A stretch of 64,000 nucleotides of DNA from Leishmania donovani (lineage: Eukaryota > Euglenozoa > Kinetoplastea > Trypanosomatida > Trypanosomatidae): the NCBI RefSeq assembly GCF_000227135.1, contig NC_018248.1, positions 586,894 to 650,893 on the forward strand, given 5' to 3'. Below the pieces are notes generated by a model. That model was not told where the DNA came from, ran no database searches, and was given only the letters and a program-made list of their open reading frames with translations. Positions 30,590 through 39,300 of this stretch are shown here, in pieces. A program made the position numbers and the translations under genes. Position 1 is the first letter of the stretch; the number at the start of each line of letters is the position of its first letter.

Positions 30590-32617
30590 CTACAAATAAT
30601 TCACAACCGTGGTGTAGCCCTCATTGCTGACTAGCAACTCGTCAAGCTCCCAGCCAGTCATTCGCAGCGCACGCACAAACTCGATGAAATGCGGGTGCAG
30701 CCCGTCGTGCGATGGGGCGGCGGTGTTGTCACCGTCATCGCCGCCCGCACGCCTTGCCAAGGCCGGAACGACCCGTCTCGTGAGGGGCACATCAGACGTG
30801 ATTGACGTCGGCGACGTAAGTTCCTCGAACTGAGCCGGTGAGTGCGATGCGTCGCTGGCGTCACTGTGGTCCGCCTCCAGCGTTCCATCGGCGCGCAAGG
30901 CGGTGATGATGTGAAGTCGCCGGCACTCAAGCGACCGATTCTTATGCAAGTCTTCGAGGACGCCTTTGGAGTGAGTCAGCAGCCCTTCGCGGCGCAAGCG
31001 CACGGCTCGGTAGTGCATGAAGGCGTAAAAGTACGCCCACAGCTGCCGGTAGGCGAGTGGTAAAATGTGCGGCGGAAAGACGACGCGCTCCTTTTGCAGT
31101 CGCTCAAGCTCTGCCTCCACCTGAGCGGCTCGCCTGCCCGCCTCATCCAAGCCGCGCCCCGCATCAGGAGCAGCAGTTACTGCCCCAGAAGGTGATAGTG
31201 ACGCCGCACCGTCCTGTTTCCGCTGCGCTGCATGTGCCGCTGCCGACTGTCGCTGCTTTGCCTCCATGCACGTCAGGCCAGCCTCGTGCTGCCGCTTGTG
31301 CGGCACCCAGATCTCCGGCACCCCCTCCACAGTGAAGTACTCGGGTAAGATCACGTAGTAAGTCATGTCCACATCGTCGACGAGCAGGGCAATGCCGCGG
31401 GACGCTAGTGCCGACTCGACCTGCTGCACCAGTTCGTGCTTGCGCCGTGTCGTCAGACCGTTCTGATGCTGCAGCACACGAAAGAATGACGCCCCGAAGT
31501 GGATGCGCAGCGTGAGCGTGGCAGGAAAACAGTACCGGCGGAGAAAGCGGTAGACGCTGTCGTAGAAACTGCCGCTCGGTGGCGGCACGGCGCGGAGCGA
31601 CGGCAGGATGAGCAGGCGCTCCGCGGCGTTGGCGCTACGCGGGGACACGTCGAGGATCGGCATCACCGACAGCGGTCCTGAGTCCTTCCTGGACGCGATG
31701 AGCACCTTTGCCTTGAAGAGTGAGTACTGCTCCAGGCACCACTCGAGGCGAGGGGCGTTCAGGTGCCTCAGCTGCACCCCACGCACGCCGCGGTAGTGGG
31801 CAAAGATGCGGAAAGCACTGCAGAGCGCGAAGGCAGCCAAATTGAGACTCCTCGACGTGGCAGGGACGCTGTAGGCGACGGCTGTGCCCAAGGCGAGGCC
31901 GATGAAACTGCCGACGCTGCTGCGTGTGGCGGCTTTGGCAGCGATGTCTGCGGCGTTGTTGCGGAGCGCGAAGTGCTGAGTGAAAGACGCGCGCGTGCCG
32001 CTGTCGCACACGCCGCCGAGCGCCTTGATGGCAGATGCGGCAACCAACACCACACGGAAAATAGTCTGACAGCCTGGCAGCCATGGAGCACACAACTCGA
32101 GCAGGTTGGCAATGTCAGTGGTGAAGTCGGCCACCAGCTGCCACGTCTTTGCCCGGCACTCAAGACCTTGAGGGATGAGGGAGGCGAACACGATACTGCC
32201 GATCATCCGCGTGCCGTCTTGCATCATCCAGGAAAGCGTGGAGCTGGTGAGATCGGCCTTCGATTCGCCCACGCCAACGCCAAGGAGCACCGCTCGCGTG
32301 CTCAGTGTCGCCGTCACGTTCTTCGCCAACACCTGAGCGAGATCCCAGAGGGCGAACGGCAGCAGGTCCTCCGTGACGCTACTCGGGTAGCCGTCCGGTA
32401 GTAAGATGCGCTCGAGGGCGGTCACCACGCGACGCCGCGCTTGCCGCGCTGATGTCGGCCCCGTCGGCGTGCTTGGCGTAGTCGGAGAGGTGACCAAACC
32501 GCCATGCTCTCCGAAGAAGTCCTGCGCATCTACCACCGCAACAGTCTCCACACAGCCCCCTCGCTGCGGGTTGACGCGGTAGGAGACGCACGTTCCCCCC
32601 GTGTACTCCTGCAGCAT
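30590..32617 (-). CDS. RUS family (DUF647) protein, RUSF1-like
   Basis: The 675-residue protein matches the Root UVB Sensitive / C16orf58 (RUSF1) family. Near residues 72-125 it has LPDGYPSSVTEDLLPFALWD and then TLSTRAVLLGVGVG. Near 130-146 it has MMQDGTRMIGSIVF, and near 157-178 KTWQLVADFTTDIANLLEL. The C-terminus ends with the typical late block (FVRALRMTGWELDELLV). The domain contains several hydrophobic helices (for example GSFIGLALGTAVAYSV) and is membrane-associated in other organisms; its biochemical role is unsettled. A low-complexity Ala/Gln/Glu linker sits near 490-540. The ATG at 32617 follows an acceptor CTCAG at 32620-32621 with a two-base leader remnant, so the GTG-led extension is discarded. 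Confidence 0.9.
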   Translation of the reverse strand: MLQEYTGGTCVSYRVNPQRGGCVETVAVVDAQDFFGEHGGLVTSPTTPSTPTGPTSARQARRRVVTALERILLPDGYPSSVTEDLLPFALWDLAQVLAKNVTATLSTRAVLLGVGVGESKADLTSSTLSWMMQDGTRMIGSIVFASLIPQGLECRAKTWQLVADFTTDIANLLELCAPWLPGCQTIFRVVLVAASAIKALGGVCDSGTRASFTQHFALRNNAADIAAKAATRSSVGSFIGLALGTAVAYSVPATSRSLNLAAFALCSAFRIFAHYRGVRGVQLRHLNAPRLEWCLEQYSLFKAKVLIASRKDSGPLSVMPILDVSPRSANAAERLLILPSLRAVPPPSGSFYDSVYRFLRRYCFPATLTLRIHFGASFFRVLQHQNGLTTRRKHELVQQVESALASRGIALLVDDVDMTYYVILPEYFTVEGVPEIWVPHKRQHEAGLTCMEAKQRQSAAAHAAQRKQDGAASLSPSGAVTAAPDAGRGLDEAGRRAAQVEAELERLQKERVVFPPHILPLAYRQLWAYFYAFMHYRAVRLRREGLLTHSKGVLEDLHKNRSLECRRLHIITALRADGTLEADHSDASDASHSPAQFEELTSPTSITSDVPLTRRVVPALARRAGGDDGDNTAAPSHDGLHPHFIEFVRALRMTGWELDELLVSNEGYTTVVNYL

Positions 32618-34505
32618 TACTGAGCGAGAAGTGAATGGGTCTGTGGGCGACGGAGGGCGGCGTTGCCGGCGACAGTGGAGACGGGTGAGCGGCGATGAAG
32701 GCGCACGCACACACACACACACACGCACAGAGAATAGGTGAAGCGAGGGTGCAGCCGCTGTGAGAAGTCAGCCCCAGACGACAAGGGCCGAGCGGCGGCT
32801 ATTACGGAAGGAAAACACAGAAAGGTGCGGGGCGAAGAAAAATCGGAGAGTGCGAGAGCGAGAGCGGGTGTGCGTGCGTGTGTGGGCACCGCACACGAGT
32901 GCCAAGCTCGTCTCCCTGCCTTTCGACCAGCTCGCCCTGCTTACGAACACCAACCAGACCACTCAACCACTCGTTCACCCTCGCGACGTGTGAGAGAAGG
33001 CGCATGCACAGCAGAGCAGCCACCGCGCTGAAAAGGCGTCAATGAGCACGGTGGCCGCGCAAAGAGCCCATCCAGCGTGCGCCTTCCCTCTCGCTCTCTT
33101 CGCGCCCAATGCGGAAGGGACGTCGAGGACGGGAGTGAGGGAGGACGGCGCGACACTTGCAGGCGTGGAAGCCTGTCAGTGAGCACACACACACACACAC
33201 ACAGGCACGATAACGGATAGAAAGCGACGGACAGACGAAAAGAGGGGGCCACTGTGTGTATGTGCGTATGCCTGCGCACACGTGTGCGTGCGTGCGATGG
33301 GAGGGAAGAGACGGAGACAGAAGGCAGCTGGGGATCAGAGCAGGGCCGAATTATAGGAGAATGTACATACAGCGAGCATGAAAAAAAAAAACGAAAGAGA
33401 GGCGCCGTGGCGGAGGTCACTGGTGGCGGTGGTGAAGAACGAGGAAGACGTAGTCCTGTTCATCGCAAGGGTAAGCCACTGCAAGACGCACAGACGCAGT
33501 CACCAGACGCCGCAGTCACAGAAGCCCTTGTGAGCTCCCCTGCCCTGTTTCTCGCCAAATGCGACACGAGTTTATGAGTAAGTGTGTGCATATCTGTCCG
33601 ACGAGCGATGGTCGATGCAGAGGCCAGCTTCTGCTTGTGTTGCAGATGCCATTTTGAGGGCGGCCCTCGGCAGAGGAGGGGTGGCAGGTGGCGGCGTGGT
33701 ACTCTTGAAGTACGCACGCAGACACAGAGGCGCACGAGAGCACAAAAAGGTGTTGCTTGCAGCAGCCGCAGCGAGAGACCGGGGAGAGCGGCAGACCTAA
33801 GATGGGAGATTGGGGCGCGGCACATATGTGGAAGGAGGAGAAACACAAGAAAAGGTCGAAGACAGAGAAGGCGCTGCTGCAGAGCTGAATGCCCCGCAAA
33901 CACGCGAGACAGTAATGACGCCACATCTCGTGCAACGCCGGTAATAAAGCACTTTGGTGATCGAAGGCGCAGAGGTACACCCGCAGCTGAGAAATAACGA
34001 ATGCGTCAGAGACGGGCCGCGGTCCCTGCGACTGATGCGGCGCGGCTTTCCTTGGTGCACGACTCTTTCATCAGCGCCTAGCCAATAGCTCTTGACCGCT
34101 CAGCGGATGGCACCACAACGCACGCATCTGGCGCACTGTAGGGGGTGGGGGGGGGGAGGGTGCACACAAGATGTTTGGGGTGCATCATGCGCACAATGCC
34201 GAGGCGGCAAAGACACGCAAAAACACAGGGATGCGTTTCGTCCGTCTGCTTCGCGCTTCTCCCTGCAGCACTCGCTTCTCGTTTTTCTTTTCATTCCTTT
34301 GATCTTTCTCCTGTCGCCACCTCACCGACGTCTACGCCTCAGGCACGTCACACCCTACCCAGCGCGTCCGATACGCGCACAAGCGCGCCAGCATGCACAC
34401 GCACACACACACACACACACATAGTGGCAACATCTCACGAACAGGCAGACAGACAACATGAAATTCCGATAGACAAGCAGTAGAGTAAGCATGCTTGCCT
34501 GTGTG
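32618..34505. other. Intergenic region, no gene seen
   Basis: Contains AC repeats (about 32706-32725 and 33184-33203) and an A run (33380-33391). Open frames at 33460-33980 on both strands lack any recognisable segment and start at GTG or within repeats. Confidence 0.5.
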
Positions 34506-34723
34506 CTACAATGCGAGTACGTGCGTGGAATCGACGCCCTGCTGCAGCGACGCGCACACCGTGGCGTTGGCAGGCTTGCACTGCCGAGCAGCGCGCCGCT
34601 CAGGAACTGCATGAAGCATCGGGGGTAGACAAGCTGGTCGATTAGCCGCTGATCTTCTTTGCTTGTGTAGACGCCAGAGAGATTGCTGACCGGCATCGGT
34701 ACAGAGACGAAGCCCGCCGGCAT
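34506..34723 (-). pseudogene. Small gene (about 72 codons) with an apparent one-base frameshift
   Basis: On the minus strand a pyrimidine tract (34757-34741) leads to its first AG at 34735-34734, then ten bases, then the ATG at 34723. The first 47 codons (MPAGFVSVPMPVSNL, then KEDQRLIDQLVYPRCFMQFL) have normal composition and high GC at third positions. Around 34578-34583 that frame degenerates, while the frame one base away takes over with the same high third-position GC (KPANATVCASLQQGVDSTHV) and stops at 34506. The 218-bp span is one base short of a multiple of three, so one missing base would restore one frame. It may be a sequencing error in an intact gene or a recent pseudogene. Family not recognised. 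Confidence 0.55.
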
Positions 34724-36306
34724 GAGTAATTAGCTTCGATTGAGAAGAAGAGAAAAGCGTAGGCCAAGGGGGGCGCGTGAGGTTGGCACACACGAACACA
34801 CGCCCGCACACATGCAAGTGCATGTGTGTTGCCCACGGAAGCGTGGCGCACGAGGGCTTGCTTCGCTTTCCGCTCTTTTACTTTTTTTGTTTCTTGGTCG
34901 CAGAGGCAAAAAGCATCGACGCCTTTGCAAGGGAGGCAGCGCACATGTTGGCCTCGCCCACCCTCCGCGGTGGGTGTCGGGCACCGCTGAGGGGCGTGAG
35001 AGACGCGACAGGTGTGGCACGAACATCGACCGCTGGAACGCAAAAGAAAAAGTCCGGGAGGGGAGAAGGCGGGAGGGAGTACGGAGGGAGAGAGGGTGGC
35101 GCGGGAGAAGCCTGTGCGCGGTGGAATGTGGGGAGTTCATCGGTGCGTGCATGGACGAGTGAAGGGGCATAGAGGAACTACTTGTCACGAAGTGAGACCA
35201 CGCACACAAAAATACGTGTAGCAACCTGCACGGCAGCAGGGAGCCGTGATGGGTCCGTGTGCGTGCAAGCGGCACGCGGCATGTTCGCGATTCACCGAAC
35301 CCGCGGCACATCCCTGCACGTCACACCCTTCTCATGAGAGAGGGAAAAGAGGTGTGCTTCCCTGCAAAGGTATATATTCCTTGTTTCGGACGGGAGTTCA
35401 TTCTCGGTCGCACAAAACACGAGCTCCAGCGCCCTTCCATCCCCCAACCCCAAAGTCACACACGCCCCAACCCGCGTGGCGCGATGGCAGCTGCACACAC
35501 ACACACACACGCACGGAGCAGGAATGCGCCGACTCGATCATCTCAGCACAGTCTCCGCCTCACTCTCTGCACACTCACCCCCCTCGCTGCGCAGGTCGCC
35601 TCACAGCCGCTTCTGTCATGCCTGTCGCCACCCCTGGTGCGTCCCTCTCCGTGTGGCACTCAGGCGCCCCACACCAGGAAGCAGCGTGAGGGCCGGGGGT
35701 GGGATACCTTTGAGTAGCCGTGGCACTCTGCCTATCACATGGACGGCACAGGCGTGTGCGCTGTCGCCGGTCGCTCTAACTTCCCTGCGTTGCGGGCGCC
35801 GGGCCCTGCCACCACCACCAGGAGTGGCTCAGCATTGGGAAAGGTTAGGTAGGGGCTGCCGGACTGCCGTCCTCACACACGCAGAGAGTCGGGAGTGGGG
35901 GAGGGGGTGGGGCAAAGAACACAACGAAACGATGAGGTGAGCAGCAGCAAAGGAAAGCAAAAATGGGGAGGGGATGAGGCAGCAACCGGATCATCATCGC
36001 GTATCAGAGCCCACCCCCTCCGCGCCGACAGCATCTCACGAGGCAACGGCACGCAGCACACGTATACATACATGCGGGGAGAGAGGGGGGATCATAGGCG
36101 ATGAGGGGCTGCAGTGCAACCGCACACAAAGACAGACGGAGACAGGCTGTGGGAGGGCTTGCAGCAGCCCGGACATCCGCTCTATAGTGCATGTTGCGCC
36201 AAGTGCACCACCAGCACGCGATGCACTCAAAGCCAAAAGGCAAAAGGAATTTCGTGAGAGCGCAGATCGGCCACGGGTAGCGCATCTGCCCCTCCCCCTT
36301 GTCTTC
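34724..36306. other. Intergenic region, 3' flank of SEC8
   Basis: Besides the acceptor of the small gene it holds purine runs on the plus strand (35040-35110) and an AC repeat (about 35496-35512). No coding frame is supported. Confidence 0.5.
34734..34757 (-). promoter_or_regulatory. Predicted spliced-leader acceptor of the small gene
   Basis: TTTTCTCTTCTTCTC on the minus strand is followed by CAATCGAAG with the AG at 34735-34734, ten bases before the ATG. It is one of the cleanest tract-AG-ATG arrangements in the window. Confidence 0.6.
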
Positions 36307-39300
36307 TCATTTGGGAGCGAAGGCGGACGACGCAGATGGTCGCCTAATCGCAGCGGCAGCTCCGTTGGTCGGAGATCCGGCAGGGTGAAGCCCAGGATGC
36401 GGCGGCCTCCTGTCCGTAGGAGCTGGGGCTGGCGCTGCCTCGTCTTCCTCCTCCTCGTCCTCCTCGTCCTCCTCCTCTTCGTACTCGGAGGTCTCCTCTT
36501 CCTCGTACTCGTACTCCTCGTCGTCCTCGTTCTCCTCGCTGGACGCCTCCACCTTTACAGCGCCGGTCTTGGCGGCTGGTGCGGGTGCTTTTGAAGGGGC
36601 CCCTTTAAAAGGGGTCGTGGCAAGGGGTGGGACGACGGGTCGCGCCAGCGCTGGCTTCGCCGCAGCGGCGCTGCTCGAATGCAGGCATGGCGTATCTGGG
36701 AGCGAGGTGGGGTCTACACGGCGTGTGAGACGACTGCCGAGCGCTGTCGCCTCTGCACCAGCAGGAGCAGCAGCAGACATGGATGAGCAAGCCCCATCAG
36801 TACCTCGAGGGATGGGGCGCTGCGGCCGCTGACGATCGGGTTGCAGCGTCGTCGACGCCTCTGGCGTTTCTTCGTCCTCTTCGGACTCTTCATCTTCCTC
36901 GTCCTCTTCGCTGGAGGCCGCGGGCCGAGTGCTGACTGGGGCCGCGGCGGCAGAGGCAGACGTTGACACTGGCACCGATTTTGGAGGGGCCAAAATGCTC
37001 GGCGACGCGGCGAGGCAGCCAGCGGCGGACTGACGACTTCGGGTGGCGGACGAGAGCGGTAGCGGTGGCGGCTGCGAGTCCGACGCGTCGGAGCCGCCGT
37101 CGTCGTAGCTGAAGGCGCCGCTGTGGTAATCGTCCCCGCCGTCCAGCGCGGCGGCGGCCACGGCAGCCGCGTTTGTGGAGAGCGGCACGAATGGCGGCAG
37201 CCCGCCGCCACCGATGGCGCCGACCGATGAGCCACCACCATCAGGTAGTAGTAAAGGTTCGCTGACAACGCTGCTGCCGCCGCCAGTTTTGTTGCCTGCA
37301 TAACACAAATTTCGAATCGACTTGAGCTTCTGGTAGAAGAACTGGATCTGCTGGACCGCCAGTGTGTCGTCGTTGGCGCCGGAGACTTGCCGGAAGACAA
37401 GCCGGATCAGCACCTCCACCTCTTTCGTGGAGAAGTTAAGGTAGTCCAAGCTGGACACGATCTCATTGACCACGTCCTTGTTGAAGATGTACCGCAGAAA
37501 CAGCACCGGCCGGAGGAAAAAGCGCGACACCGCCAGCCGCACGTCGCTGTCGGTCGGGAGCACCAGCTGCAGCGTGGTCTGCATAACCAGGAGGTCCGTT
37601 CGCAGTCGCACGAGACCAGCCTGCGAGATGGCCTTGTCGCGGAGGTGGGCCAGCTCCATCAAGATTAACTCGCTTGCTGGTTTGCCAGCTGTCAGGCACG
37701 TGTACTTGATCTTCTTCGCGTGGAGGTGCTGGCGAAGGATCGCGTAGAAGTTGTGCACGCGCCGCGCGTAAGCCTGGACGAACATGTCGGCGGCGCTTGA
37801 CACGGCCACCACGTCGTACGACACGTCGCGCAGCTGCGGCAGAAAGAGAAACGCCAGAAACCGCGCCTCGACGGACAGGTGAAAGAGTGCGACCTGCGCA
37901 AGTGAGCAGAGGCGCACGAGGTGCCCCGACAGGCGGACCTTCTGCTGCGCCGTGTAGTCGCCGTCCACGAGCACGAAGGAGGTGGCGTCGCTGACGCGCA
38001 TCTCGTGAGCAAAGCAGTAGCCCGGCACGCAGCAGTCCGTGTAGTTGCGCGCCTTACGTCGGCTCGGCCACAGGTAGCGGAGCAGCACGTCGCACAGCCA
38101 CTCGGCCGAGGTGCACAGAAGGGCGAACGCGACGAGGGTACTGTCGTCGCGCACACATATGTCCCGAGGCTCCATCCGGCCAATATGTTGATCTAGCTCA
38201 GCCTCCGCGGCACCCGCGTCGCCGCCATCTCCGGGGGATGCGGCAGACGATGTCTCTAGCACGCGCATCGCCTCCAGCACGGACACTGTCGACCTGTTGT
38301 ACTCGTGCCCGCTCGTCCGCTCGTCGCTGTTGAGCTGATAGTAGCGGTAGAGGTCCTGGTCAATGTACCTATGCGCGTCTAAGATGTTCTCCTCGTCCAC
38401 CAGGGCAGCCCACCTGCGATTGGGCATGCCGGAAAAAGCGTCCTGGAAGGGCTTGTCCAGCAGTCGGTGGGCGAGGGTGCCGCGGCCGAGCCACTCCACC
38501 TGTCTCTTTAGGAATACCACCAGCTCCATGATGAGAGCCTCCGACGTGTTCTGCTCCACCTCCCCCGTCAGCGAATCTGGAAGGATGCGGCGCACGTCAC
38601 TCACCTTCGCCAGCACCTGCCCCACGTACTGCACACACGCAAGGATGGGGTGCTGCACCTCGTCCACGACGACTGTCGGCCAAGCGCCGCTGAGGGTCTT
38701 CATCGCCGCTGGCGCCTTGCCGCTGCGCGACGTAGTGCTGCCCGCGTCTGCGGGCGGAGGAGAGGCGGACGGTGTGGCTCCTGCGGCGCTGGTGCCACCG
38801 CTGTCGCCGATGCTCATGAGTAGCAGCTGCAGCTGCTGTGAATGGAAGGCGTGCAGGGTGGGAATGTACGTGGCGCGTAGGAAGCGCTTGAAGAATCCAA
38901 CGACGCACTCCTCCTCGCTCAGCAACCGGAATTCGGGAACGCGATCGCAGCTGCGGCTGTAGAAGCGCGCTGCGCACTCGTAGCAGGTCAGCGCGTTCAT
39001 CGCAGTAAAGACAAACCAGCGGCGCAACATGCTCGCGTGCAGCAGCACCAGCGGTGCCCCGGCCCCGCCCACGCCACCGCCACCCAGGCCGCTGTCGGTG
39101 AACGCGATGAGCTTGGCCTTGTCGCACTGCATGACGTCAAACTGGCTCGCCTGTCTTTCGCGGGCCTTTCGCATGTCTGCCTGTGCCTTCTTCACGGCGC
39201 CGACCAAGCTGAACGATACGGTGCCCGTCTCCTCCACCATGCGCAGCAGGCCGCCCGAGGCATAAGTGGATAAAAGGCGGTCCAGCGTCGTTGTGTCGTC

